Shown piece by piece: positions 1 to 8,228 of a stretch of 64,000 bases of DNA. The notes beneath the pieces are model-generated. The model worked only from the letters and a program-made list of their open reading frames with translations. It was not told where the DNA came from and searched no databases. Source of the stretch: Fibrobacter sp. (lineage in GTDB: Bacteria > Fibrobacterota > Fibrobacteria > Fibrobacterales > Fibrobacteraceae); the NCBI GenBank assembly GCA_017412605.1, contig JAFPWY010000010.1:1-64000 (forward strand), written 5' to 3'. Positions within the stretch are counted from its first letter, which is position 1. Every line of letters starts with the position of its first letter. The translations under genes were made by a program, and so were the position numbers.

Positions 1-622
<622 letters not shown>

Positions 623-728
623 GTGTGCTCCTTTTTTGTTGTGCTGCGTTTAAAATAAACTGAAAAAAAGGATACATTTCCCGTCTGTTCCCCTTGCGTT
701 GAATAAACGTTGTTAGTTGCTCTACATC

Positions 729-763
729 AAAAAAATCCCGCGAAAAAGCGGGATTTTTTGTTT
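729..763 (-). terminator. Intrinsic terminator after the 128-residue lipoprotein gene
   Basis: AATCCCGC, a short A-rich loop, then GCGGGATT, with A and T runs on both sides. It lies downstream of the minus-strand gene at 806-1192. Confidence 0.8.
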
Positions 764-805
764 TGAAATATTTACACTTCGGAAATGCTAGACCATGCCG
801 TCTTG

Positions 806-1192
806 TCAGTTTACTTGTTTGCATTGCCTTCTGAATGCATTCTCGATGGATTCGAATTCGCTTTCGGTCAATTCCATGCTGCTTATGGCCTTGATGGTTT
901 TTCCGGAGCAGGAAACGTCGCCGTAGTCGGTGTCGTTCTTGTATGTCTGACAGGCTTGAGAGGGAACGTCGGTGTCGAATTTGACGGTCTCGACAAGCCT
1001 TTTGTCCTTCAGTTCAATTGTGCTTGTAGATTTTATGCCGTCTTCGTTCGTACTAAGTACTAGCGGGTCTTCTGAAACAATGTTACATGTAATCACGGTT
1101 TCGCTGCTGCTTGAACTGCTGTCATCTCCACATGCGATGAGCGCGAATGCGGAGGAAAAGACGACTGCCATACCGAGTTTTCTGAAGAACAT
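806..1192 (-). CDS. Small Ser-linker lipoprotein of unknown function
   Basis: 128 residues. The signal peptide ends ALIAC, with the lipid cysteine near residue 21, followed by GDD and a run of six serines. This is the typical Fibrobacter outer-surface lipoprotein start. The mature part of about 95 residues has three cysteines (TCNI, SQACQ, VSCSG) plus one near the end (RRQCK), so disulfides are likely. AAGGAG precedes the ATG. I do not recognise the mature domain. It is flanked by terminators on both sides and is probably transcribed alone. Confidence 0.75.
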   Translation of the reverse strand: MFFRKLGMAVVFSSAFALIACGDDSSSSSSETVITCNIVSEDPLVLSTNEDGIKSTSTIELKDKRLVETVKFDTDVPSQACQTYKNDTDYGDVSCSGKTIKAISSMELTESEFESIENAFRRQCKQVN

Positions 1193-1235
1193 AGAGATTC
1201 TCCTTGCTTTATCAACTTGTTAAAGAATATATACT

Positions 1236-1273
1236 AAAAAGGATGGAATAATTAAATATCCCATCCTTTTTTA
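1236..1273 (-). terminator. Intrinsic terminator after the M23 gene
   Basis: AAAAAGGATGG and CCATCCTTTTTT form a stem around an AT-rich loop. It lies just downstream of the minus-strand gene ending at 1304. Confidence 0.65.
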
Positions 1274-1303
1274 CAAAATAACTAGGAACGAAACTCTTTT
1301 TGA

Positions 1304-3226
1304 TTAAAGATCCGGTACGGTCACGTCAAATTTGTTTTTGCGCTTCGCTTCGTCAATAATTATAATGCTGATGTTTTCACCGGCATCGGGAACTTTGGTG
1401 CCTTCGAGCACGAGTTCGCGAGGTTCGGAATCATATTCGACGGCGATCCATTTGCCTTTTGCCTTGGCGGTAATCGCATTCCCGTTAGGGACTCCGTCAT
1501 ACTTGTAGACGAGCGGAATTCTCAGGACGGGCTGGCTGATGCCCTCGATGTAGGAATTGGCCCAGTAGGGGTATCCGATGGACATCGGCTCTTCGCTTGG
1601 GGGAATTGCGGCCACGTCGCGCAGTTCGTTTGCCGATGCGCAGCGAGTCTTGCCCTTGGTCTGCTTGTCGAAGATGAACCAGTCGCGGGTGGTTTCGCCG
1701 AGCCAGTAGAGCGGAGCCTTGTCTCCCTTGGTGTCTATGCAGACGTTCCAGTTCTTCAGCTGGAGTCCCTTGGGGTGGAATTCGAAGAAGTCCAGGCTGT
1801 CGGTGTGCGTACGAGTGACTGCCATCGCGATGGGGGTCGAGTCCAGCTTTGCAACCGGGATGCCCGTAATCTTCTGCGTGATGGTTGTCCCGTTGCCGAG
1901 ATCGGCCTTCCAGTTGACGTTCGTCTGGTACGGTGTGCGCCTGAAGACGGCAATCTTTTCGTCTACGGCCTTGCCGTCACCCGTGGAAGAGGCGTTGGCC
2001 GTGTACTCGATGTACTTGGCCGTGGGGTAGTCCTGGAGTACCCTGCCCAGGGTCGTGATTTTCTGGGACATGGCTGAGCAGAGGTCGTCGGCGAGGACTT
2101 CGTCCTTGTCTCCGGTAATCCTGAAGCTGTAGCCGGAACGGCACATGAACAGGTTCAGCATGGTCTTGCCGAGGAATGTGTAGACAGGTGCTGTCTGGTT
2201 CTTGACCTGAGTGATGGGCTTGTTGCCGTTGCACTTGGGGTGGAGCGTGAATATGCGCTTCGTGATGTTCCCGGCGAAGTCTTCGACTTCAACGGTGTAC
2301 TTGGAAAGTGGGGCAATCTTGGCCGGGATATAGTGCCAATCGCCAGCCGTGTCGGCTTCTTCGCTCCACAGGAGCTCGTTACGGATGTCGGCCATCTTGC
2401 TGTAGCGCAGCGTATCGACGACCTTGCTGTAAATTTTTTCGTCGTAGCGCCAGACTTCGAGGCGGCGTATGGCCATCGGATTTTCCTTGGGTTCGCGGCT
2501 GTAGTCGGCGATTTTCAGGGCGAGGTACAGGCCGAACTCGTTCTTGACGGGCGTGACCATGCAGCCTTTCTCGATGGCTTCTGCACTTGTGACGGCTACG
2601 CTGTTACCCTGCCAGATGGCGCCTGCGAATATCTGCGGTGCGATGGTGTCGAGACAGAGGGCGCCCAGTACGCAGGGGGAAACCACGCGGTCCTTGTCCA
2701 GTCGGACTTCGAGGTGCAGATGCGGATTGCCGATTCCCGAGCTGCCCGAGAAGGTGAGCGTGTCGCCTTTGCGGTAGGGCGTGTTCGGGGTCAGTGTCAC
2801 GTCGTTCTTGTGGCTTGCGTACTGCTTGTTGCGAACTTGAATGTCCAGTTTGCCAAAGCTGCTCTGGTGTGCGAAAACCCATGTCTTGCCGCTCTTGCCC
2901 TGGAAGAACATCACCTTGCCGTAGCCGAACGGGCTCGTGCGGATTTCCTTGACGCGTCCGTCTTCCGGAGCAAGGATGGGCCAGCCTTCTTCCATGTTGG
3001 TGGAGTAGTCGATACCCGCATGGTAACGGGTTCCCCTGTTCTCGCCGAAGGAGGATGTCAGGTAGGCGTCCTTTTCGAAAGGCGAATAGGTGACTGCCGT
3101 GTTTCTGCGGATTTCGTTTTTAGGGGACTTGCTGCCCGTATCGCCGAAAATCAAGTCTTCGTTGAAGTTGTCTTCCGAAGCGAAAGTGCTTCCGGCCAAA
3201 AGAAGGATGAATAGGAGTTTTCGCAT
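1304..3226 (-). CDS. Secreted M23 (LytM-type) zinc metallopeptidase
   Basis: 640 residues with an N-terminal signal peptide (cleavage near ...GSTFAS). Residues about 55-175 form an M23 domain. HAGID supplies zinc ligands His69 and Asp73, and HLHLE supplies His171; His120 and His169 match the catalytic histidines. All key residues are present, so it should be an active endopeptidase cutting peptide cross-links in murein or a Gly-rich substrate. The remaining 450 residues are beta-rich and unfamiliar; they include scattered cysteines and may hold Ig-like substrate-binding domains. The M23 assignment is firm; the exact substrate is not known. Confidence 0.9.
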   Translation of the reverse strand: MRKLLFILLLAGSTFASEDNFNEDLIFGDTGSKSPKNEIRRNTAVTYSPFEKDAYLTSSFGENRGTRYHAGIDYSTNMEEGWPILAPEDGRVKEIRTSPFGYGKVMFFQGKSGKTWVFAHQSSFGKLDIQVRNKQYASHKNDVTLTPNTPYRKGDTLTFSGSSGIGNPHLHLEVRLDKDRVVSPCVLGALCLDTIAPQIFAGAIWQGNSVAVTSAEAIEKGCMVTPVKNEFGLYLALKIADYSREPKENPMAIRRLEVWRYDEKIYSKVVDTLRYSKMADIRNELLWSEEADTAGDWHYIPAKIAPLSKYTVEVEDFAGNITKRIFTLHPKCNGNKPITQVKNQTAPVYTFLGKTMLNLFMCRSGYSFRITGDKDEVLADDLCSAMSQKITTLGRVLQDYPTAKYIEYTANASSTGDGKAVDEKIAVFRRTPYQTNVNWKADLGNGTTITQKITGIPVAKLDSTPIAMAVTRTHTDSLDFFEFHPKGLQLKNWNVCIDTKGDKAPLYWLGETTRDWFIFDKQTKGKTRCASANELRDVAAIPPSEEPMSIGYPYWANSYIEGISQPVLRIPLVYKYDGVPNGNAITAKAKGKWIAVEYDSEPRELVLEGTKVPDAGENISIIIIDEAKRKNKFDVTVPDL

Positions 3227-3333
3227 AGTGCGAAAAAAATATAAAAATCTTACAGGCCTGTCTTGTATAAATTAGTGTTTGACTAGAAAGTTTTGTCTTA
3301 ATCACAACGTATTGCATTTTTTGACATGGTGAC

Positions 3334-3368
3334 AAAAAAAGACCCGCTTTTTCAAGCGAGTCTTTTTT
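3334..3368 (-). terminator. Terminator of tRNA-Ala(GGC)
   Basis: AAAAAGAC-CGCTT, loop TTTC, AAGCG-GTCTTTTT. It lies three bases beyond the tRNA 3' end on the minus strand. Confidence 0.8.
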
Positions 3369-3371
3369 CAG

Positions 3372-3444
3372 TGGAGCTAAGGAGAGTCGAACTCCTGACC
3401 TCCTGCATGCCATGCAGGCGCTCTACCAACTGAGCTATAACCCC
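3372..3444 (-). tRNA. tRNA-Ala, anticodon GGC
   Basis: 73 nt that fold as a full cloverleaf. The acceptor stem is GGGGTTA with TAGCTCC, including the G3-T70 pair that marks alanine tRNAs. The anticodon stem is CCTGC/GCAGG with loop ATGGCAT, giving anticodon GGC. The T-arm is AGGAG/CTCCT around TTCGACT. The discriminator base is A and CCA is not encoded. Confidence 0.95.
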
Positions 3445-3457
3445 GAAAGGTGAGCCA

Positions 3458-3486
3458 AATAGAGAAAATTATTTGGCCCTTGTCAA
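3458..3486 (-). promoter_or_regulatory. Promoter of tRNA-Ala(GGC)
   Basis: On the minus strand: TTGACA (3481-3486), a 17-base spacer, then TCTATTTG. This matches seven of eight positions of the layout TAnnTTTG seen at other genes here and sits 13 bases before the mature tRNA. Confidence 0.7.
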
Positions 3487-3491
3487 GGGGG

Positions 3492-3523
3492 AGATTGAAA
3501 AATTTGAAAAAATTTTTCAATCT
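3492..3523. repeat. Perfect 14-bp inverted repeat
   Basis: AGATTGAAAAATTT, loop GAAA, then its exact complement. It lies between the cyclophilin gene end and the tRNA promoter. It may terminate the cyclophilin transcript, but no T run follows the stem. Confidence 0.6.
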
Positions 3524-3590
3524 AGGGGTTAGAGGCTAGAGGTTAGGGGCTAGAGTGAACAATCCCTAGATCCTAGCCCCTAGATCCTTG
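3521..3590. repeat. Intergenic TAG-word repeat
   Basis: A string of variants of TAGAGG, TAGGGG and CTAGATC. TAGGGGCTAG (3544-3553) has its exact inverse CTAGCCCCTA at 3573-3582. It belongs to the intergenic repeat family also seen near 42.3, 56.4, 62.9 and 63.9 kb. Confidence 0.6.
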
Positions 3591-3598
3591 TCCCTTCC

Positions 3599-4144
3599 TT
3601 ACGCCTTTTCGATTGTCACGGATTCGATAATCACGTCGTCGAAGGGACGGTCCATTCGGTCCGTCTTGACGCCTGCGATTTCGTCGAGGACTTCGAAGCC
3701 TTCGTAGAGCTGGCCGAACACGGAGTAGCCGTCAGCCGGGCCGGGGCCGCACTGGTCGTGGTCGAGGAAGTGCACGTTGTCGCCGTGGACAATGAAGAAC
3801 TGGCTGCCGATGGAGTTCGGCATGGCCGTCTTTGCCCAGCTGAGGGCGCCGCGCATGTGGGTGAGGCACGGGTCGTACTTGTCGCCGATGGTCGTGCCCG
3901 GGCCCTTGGCGGAGTGTCCACCTGTGCCGTTCCTGCGGGTGAAGTCACCACCCTGGATCATGAATCCGCTGATGATGCGGTGGAAGGGGGCTCCGTCGTA
4001 CTTGCCCTGCTTTGCAAGTTCAATGAAGTTTGTGGCGCATTCGCCCACACGGTCTTCGAAGAGGCGGAGCTTCATCGTGCCGTGGTTGGTTTTCATGATG
4101 GCGATGGTCTCGCCGGCCTGGGGCTTGTCGAGCTGGTTGAACAT
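3599..4144 (-). CDS. Cyclophilin-type peptidyl-prolyl cis-trans isomerase
   Basis: 181 residues from the ATG at 4144 (MFNQLDKPQ), which has GGAG just upstream. The open frame extends 30 codons further, but that part runs through an intergenic repeat and is unlikely to be translated. Core cyclophilin motifs are present: FHRIISGFMIQGGDF contains the catalytic Arg, and SQFFIVHGD follows. There is no signal peptide, so it acts in the cytoplasm, catalysing proline isomerisation during folding. The gene is monocistronic between the tRNA and the pyr operon. Confidence 0.93.
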   Translation of the reverse strand: MFNQLDKPQAGETIAIMKTNHGTMKLRLFEDRVGECATNFIELAKQGKYDGAPFHRIISGFMIQGGDFTRRNGTGGHSAKGPGTTIGDKYDPCLTHMRGALSWAKTAMPNSIGSQFFIVHGDNVHFLDHDQCGPGPADGYSVFGQLYEGFEVLDEIAGVKTDRMDRPFDDVIIESVTIEKA

Positions 4145-4153
4145 GGGAACTCC

Positions 4154-4189
4154 TATAGCTATGAGGAATGAGGTCGTTGCGCTCTGAGG
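4154..4189. repeat. Intergenic GAGGT-word repeat
   Basis: Words TATGAGGAATGAGGTCG, TTGCGCTC and TGAGGTAAGAGG lie immediately upstream of the cyclophilin start. They are of the same family as the repeats at 4304-4377 and 17343-17395. Confidence 0.5.
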
Positions 4190-4303
4190 TAAGAGGTGGA
4201 ATACCTGTAAAGCGTAACAGGATTTATTGCTCATATATATAAAAAATGGGGGTGATTTACTCTTTTTTCAGAGTAAAAAGGACCAGAAAAAACTAATTTC
4301 TAG

Positions 4304-4377
4304 GTGATAAACTCAAAACTCGCGGAGCGAGTGACCTCATCCCTCAGAGGGAGCGAAGCGACCGCGCTGATACCTAT
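4304..4377. repeat. Intergenic repeat with mini-hairpins abutting pyrR
   Basis: Contains the perfect mini-hairpin ACTCGC-GGA-GCGAGT (4318-4332), then CCTCATCCCTC and GGGAGCGAAGCGACC with the GCGAAGC core at 4353-4359. The last part is the reverse complement of the unit at 17375-17394. The repeat ends right at the pyrR start codon and offers no ribosome-binding site. Confidence 0.6.
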
Positions 4378-4938
4378 ATGAAAGACAACTGCAAACGTAT
4401 TCAGGAACTGCTTTCGGCGCAGGCCATGGAATTCGCCCTGGACGAAATGGCCGCAAAGATTGCAAAAATGCATCCGTCGGCCGAGAACTTGATTGTGCTG
4501 GGCATGGCGAGCCGCGGAATTCCGCTGGCGAAAAAATTGACAGAACGTCTCTCCCAAAAGTTTGGCAAGCAAATCGAGATGGGAAGCCTCGACGCGACGT
4601 TCTACCGTGACGACTTCCATTACCGCAAGACGGTAGGCTCCACCGAGATGCGCTTTACCGAGATGCCCGCCTCCGTGGAAGGCAAGACGGTCATCCTCGT
4701 GGACGATGTGCTCTACACGGGCCGCTCGGTGCGTGCCGCCATGCAGGCCATCCTCGACCTCGGTCGCCCTGCCGCCATCCGCCTGTGCGTGCTGGTGGAC
4801 CGCGGACACCGCGAACTGCCCATCGCGCCCGACTGCGTTGGTCTGACCGTTGAGACGGCTCGCAACCAGGAAGTCCGCGTGATGATTGAACCTATTGACA
4901 ATGAAAATTCAGTATATCTCGTAGAAGTGGAGGCTTAG
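4378..4938 (+). CDS. pyrR: PyrR: pyrimidine operon regulator / uracil phosphoribosyltransferase
   Basis: 186 residues aligning end to end with PyrR as known from Bacillus. The PRPP-binding signature VILVDDVLYTGR is at residues 105-116, and VDRGHRELPIAPD is conserved. In Gram-positive bacteria PyrR binds pyr mRNA to attenuate transcription and has weak uracil phosphoribosyltransferase activity; whether it binds RNA here is unknown. I see no clear PyrR-type attenuator upstream, only the repeat with small hairpins. The ATG at 4378 lacks a Shine-Dalgarno site, but homology supports it. It is first in an operon with pyrB, one base apart. Confidence 0.93.
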   Translation: MKDNCKRIQELLSAQAMEFALDEMAAKIAKMHPSAENLIVLGMASRGIPLAKKLTERLSQKFGKQIEMGSLDATFYRDDFHYRKTVGSTEMRFTEMPASVEGKTVILVDDVLYTGRSVRAAMQAILDLGRPAAIRLCVLVDRGHRELPIAPDCVGLTVETARNQEVRVMIEPIDNENSVYLVEVEA

Positions 4939-4939
4939 C

Positions 4940-5875
4940 TTGAGCGCCTTGGAGATTAAACACTTGTTCGGGCTGCGCGGAGTATCGAAACACGACATCC
5001 GCCTGATTCTCGACAACGCAAAACAATTCCGCGAAATTTTGGAACGCCCCGTGAAGAAGGTCCCGAGCCTGCGCGGCATGACGGTGGTGAACTTGTTCTT
5101 CGAGAACAGCACCCGCACCCGCACGAGTTTCGAACTCGCCGAGAAGCGCCTTTCGGCAGACACGGTGAATTTCACGAGCAGCAATTCGAGCGTGAAGAAG
5201 GGCGAAACCCTCGTCGATACGCTCCGCAACATCGAGGCGATGAAGATCGACATCGTGGTCGTCCGCCACAAGGGGACCGGCGTGCCGAAGTTCCTCGCCG
5301 ACAATAGCGATGCGATTATCGTGAATGCGGGCGACGGGGCACACGAGCACCCTACACAGGCGCTGCTCGACATGCTCACCATCGAAGAAAAACTTGGAAC
5401 GCTCGAAGGCAAGAACGTGACCATCGTGGGCGACATCCGCCACAGCCGCGTGGCCCGCAGTAACCTCTGGGGCATGACGACGATGGGTGCGCACGTGACG
5501 CTCTGCGGACCGAGCACTCTGGTCCCGCGCAATACCGAACTCATGGACAAGGTAACGTGGGAATCCGACGTGAAGAAGGCTGTGAAGGACGCCGATGCCA
5601 TCATCGCGCTGCGTCTGCAAAAAGAGCGCATGGACGATGCGCTTCTCCCGAGCATGCGCGAATACCGCAACACCTTCGGCATTACCCACGAACTGCTTGA
5701 GTGCGCCAAGGACAAGGTGCTAATCATGCATCCGGGTCCGATTAACCGCGGCGTGGAACTGGACAGCGAAATCGCCGACGGCGACAATTCGGTTATTCTG
5801 AACCAGGTGACGAACGGCGTCGCCGTGCGTATGGCGGTACTCTATCTTTTGGCAGGAGGTCGTGCCAATGCGTAA
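4940..5875 (+). CDS. pyrB: Aspartate carbamoyltransferase catalytic chain
   Basis: 311 residues from a TTG start at 4940, preceded by GGAGG at a spacing of six bases. The carbamoyl-phosphate loop STRTRTSF is at residues 57-64; HPTQALLDMLTI and HPGPINRG are also intact. It catalyses carbamoyl phosphate plus aspartate to carbamoyl-aspartate, the first committed step of pyrimidine synthesis. There is no pyrI regulatory chain; instead an inactive-looking dihydroorotase overlaps its 3' end. That arrangement is known in ATCases that form dodecamers with a pseudo-dihydroorotase. Confidence 0.95.
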   Translation: MSALEIKHLFGLRGVSKHDIRLILDNAKQFREILERPVKKVPSLRGMTVVNLFFENSTRTRTSFELAEKRLSADTVNFTSSNSSVKKGETLVDTLRNIEAMKIDIVVVRHKGTGVPKFLADNSDAIIVNAGDGAHEHPTQALLDMLTIEEKLGTLEGKNVTIVGDIRHSRVARSNLWGMTTMGAHVTLCGPSTLVPRNTELMDKVTWESDVKKAVKDADAIIALRLQKERMDDALLPSMREYRNTFGITHELLECAKDKVLIMHPGPINRGVELDSEIADGDNSVILNQVTNGVAVRMAVLYLLAGGRANA

Positions 5876-7115
5876 TCTTGTTTTGAATAACGTGCGTCCG
5901 TTCGTGAACGGCAAGTTTGACAATCCGACGAAGATGTGCCTTGTAGATGGTGCTTGGGCCGACAGCGCTCCCGAGGGTACTCAGGAATTCGACGCGAAGG
6001 GCTCCCTTGCCATTCCTGCACTCTTCGGCCTTGGCCTCGATTTCAAGGAACCACTCCGCGACGATATTTACACCTTCAAGGACGGCGTGGATGCGATGCG
6101 CCGTGGCGGTTTCTATGGTGGACTTTACGAGAGCTGCGCCAACGCGATTGACGATTCCTTGAAGCTGTCGGCAATCCAGCAGATCAGTGCGAAGTACGGT
6201 CTTTCGATTGCGTTCCTTGGCGCCTTCAGCAATGGCTACCAGTGCAAGGACCTTTCCGAGATGGTCGAACTTGCGCAGAGCGGTGCCATCGGTTTTGGCG
6301 ACGGCAATCAGGACTGCTCGCGCTCCAGGTTCCTGCGCCTTGCAATGGAGTACGGCTCCATGACGGGCAAGCGCTTCTTCTTCATGCCGCTCGACGATTC
6401 CTTGCGCCATCACGGTCTTGTTCATGAAGGCTGCTACGCCGATACGCTCGGCATGAAGGCGATTCCGCGTGTGGCCGAAACGATTGCCGCATTCAGGATT
6501 CTCGAGATGGCTCGGTTCCTCAAGGTGCCGGTGCATTTCAAACAAGTTAGCTGTGGCGAGACGCTTCGCCTTATCGAGGACGCCCGCAAGATTGGCGTTG
6601 ACGTCACTTGCGATGTCGACATTTACCATTTGCTCTTCGATGACAGCTGCCTGTTCAACCTGGACAGCAATTACAACGTGCCCATGCCGTTCCGCTCTGC
6701 CGAAGACCGCGAGGCCTTGTGGAAGGGACTCGAGTCCGGTGTGGTGAACGCCATCAGCATTAACCACGACCCCGTGCTCAGGCAGGACAAGGAAGTGAAT
6801 TTCGAGGATGCGGTGCCGGGAGCGATTTCCCTGGAAGTCGCGCTCCCCGCGCTCTGGAAATCGCTCTGCGGGCGGCTGTCCGCCGCACGCGCGGTGGAAC
6901 TGCTTTCCACCGCCCCGGCACAGCTTGCCGGAGTTGCTCCGGCTGAAATCCGCAAGGGTTCGGCTGCAAACCTGGTTCTCTTGGACCCGGACACTCCGAC
7001 GGAGGTGACTCCGTCCATGTTCGCCGGTCAGGTGCGCAACTGCCCGCTACTGGGGCAAAAGCTCCCGAGCAAAATCCTCGGGACATATTTGGGCGGTCTT
7101 TGGACCGAGGTCTAG
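5868..7115 (+). CDS. Dihydroorotase homologue lacking metal ligands (pseudo-DHOase)
   Basis: 415 residues from the ATG at 5868 (AGGAGG eight bases upstream); the start overlaps the end of pyrB by eight bases. The overall pattern is that of class I dihydroorotase, but the catalytic residues are gone. The usual DLHVHLREPG is GLGLDFKEPL, and the later TDHAPH-type motif is reduced to NHDPV. The position of the carbamylated lysine reads GAIGFGDGN. It therefore probably cannot hydrolyse dihydroorotate and is more likely a structural partner that activates or stabilises PyrB, as described for the inactive PyrC' of Pseudomonas. An active pyrC must lie elsewhere. Confidence 0.85.
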   Translation: MRNLVLNNVRPFVNGKFDNPTKMCLVDGAWADSAPEGTQEFDAKGSLAIPALFGLGLDFKEPLRDDIYTFKDGVDAMRRGGFYGGLYESCANAIDDSLKLSAIQQISAKYGLSIAFLGAFSNGYQCKDLSEMVELAQSGAIGFGDGNQDCSRSRFLRLAMEYGSMTGKRFFFMPLDDSLRHHGLVHEGCYADTLGMKAIPRVAETIAAFRILEMARFLKVPVHFKQVSCGETLRLIEDARKIGVDVTCDVDIYHLLFDDSCLFNLDSNYNVPMPFRSAEDREALWKGLESGVVNAISINHDPVLRQDKEVNFEDAVPGAISLEVALPALWKSLCGRLSAARAVELLSTAPAQLAGVAPAEIRKGSAANLVLLDPDTPTEVTPSMFAGQVRNCPLLGQKLPSKILGTYLGGLWTEV

Positions 7116-7118
7116 CCT

Positions 7119-8132
7119 ATGATCCATCCCTTGTACCTGCTTTGGGTTGGCGGCATCATCGCGATGTTCCTCGGACTTCTTGTGCTGGTGGAAACCCAGC
7201 GCATCTATTACCGTAGGCAGAACGAGAAGATGTTCGGAACGGAGGATTTCGACTTGAAAATCCGCGAGTTCCAGTTCACGCCCAAGGAGGTACGCACCCT
7301 GGAAAAGCTTGTCCGCACGTCGCATTTCGAGAACAAGGACGCGGTTCTCAACTCCGCCGATTTGTTCGAACATGCGGTCGGGGACTTCTACGATTTTCGT
7401 AATGTCTTTGATGTGCGAGATGAAACGCTCGCAGCGGTGGCTTCGCTCCGGGACAAGATGGGGTACACGGGCAAAAATCCGGTCGTGTCAATTAGTTCTT
7501 CTAGACAGTTCGAGGTGGGGGACCGCGTGGACCTGCTGCTGGAGAACGGTCGCACGGTCAAGCGTTCATCCATCCAGTGGCGTACGGAAAAGGAATGGGC
7601 GCTCGCTTATGACGGGAGCTGTGGTCCTGGGGCGCAACTTATTGGGCAGACAGTCTATATCCGCTGGACTCGTCCTGGGGATGCCGTCTACTCGATGAAA
7701 TTGCCGATTCGCTCGTTTAAGAACGACAATTTGATATTCCTGCATACGATGAAACTGGGCAAGCAGCAGCTGCGCCGCTGGGTTCGTGAAGAAGTGCGCT
7801 TTCCTGTGGAGGCAACCTTGCATGACGGTTCGCTTTGTCACGGAGTCCTGTATGACCTTTCTGCAGGCGGTATCTTGTTAGGGATCCCGGTAGAAATCCC
7901 GGGCGGTGAGCATATCCGCATCCGTTTTGAGCTTCCGAGTTTTGGCGTAGAGGATGTCGAAATTGAGATTTTGCGCAATTTGGGCAAGAAAAATCCAGAT
8001 TTCCCCGATTATTATTCTCTTACGGCTTCCTTCGCCGGGGCCTTCGGCTGGACCCAGGAAAGGGTCCTACAATACATATTCGAGGTCCACAAGACCCGAA
8101 AAGCCTCCGAAATGGACGCCGAAAATGCCTAA
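7119..8132 (+). CDS. Membrane-anchored PilZ-domain protein
   Basis: 337 residues. One N-terminal membrane helix (about residues 4-26), then a cytoplasmic region with a YcgR-N-like beta domain (around RQFEVGDRVDLLLENG). A C-terminal PilZ domain carries the c-di-GMP signature: RRWVR near residue 220 and YDLSAGG about 25 residues later. It starts three bases after the pseudo-dihydroorotase gene, so it is read from the pyr transcript, yet it lies just upstream of the pilus operon. A role in c-di-GMP control of surface motility or adhesion is inference from the domain and context. Confidence 0.82.
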   Translation: MIHPLYLLWVGGIIAMFLGLLVLVETQRIYYRRQNEKMFGTEDFDLKIREFQFTPKEVRTLEKLVRTSHFENKDAVLNSADLFEHAVGDFYDFRNVFDVRDETLAAVASLRDKMGYTGKNPVVSISSSRQFEVGDRVDLLLENGRTVKRSSIQWRTEKEWALAYDGSCGPGAQLIGQTVYIRWTRPGDAVYSMKLPIRSFKNDNLIFLHTMKLGKQQLRRWVREEVRFPVEATLHDGSLCHGVLYDLSAGGILLGIPVEIPGGEHIRIRFELPSFGVEDVEIEILRNLGKKNPDFPDYYSLTASFAGAFGWTQERVLQYIFEVHKTRKASEMDAENA

Positions 8133-8167
8133 GTAGTTAATTTTCAATGAGTTAGATTGATTTTCAC

Positions 8168-8196
8168 TTGACATTTGGCCTATATAAAGGTAGAAT
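8168..8196 (+). promoter_or_regulatory. Promoter of the pilMNOPQ operon
   Basis: TTGACA (8168-8173), 17 bases, TAGAAT. It lies 33 bases before the TTG start of pilM. It can be read as a sigma70-type promoter. Confidence 0.65.
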
Positions 8197-8228
8197 TTAG
8201 ATAGTATTGTTTGCGATCGGAGTTTATT

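Noticed and set aside
2240-3214. 324-codon plus-strand frame opposite the M23 peptidase
   Set aside because: The minus-strand protein has clear M23 motifs and a signal peptide; the plus-strand product looks like reversed codons.
4304-4377. PyrR-dependent attenuator upstream of pyrR
   Set aside because: No anti-antiterminator consensus or terminator with a T run is present; the hairpins belong to the intergenic repeat family.
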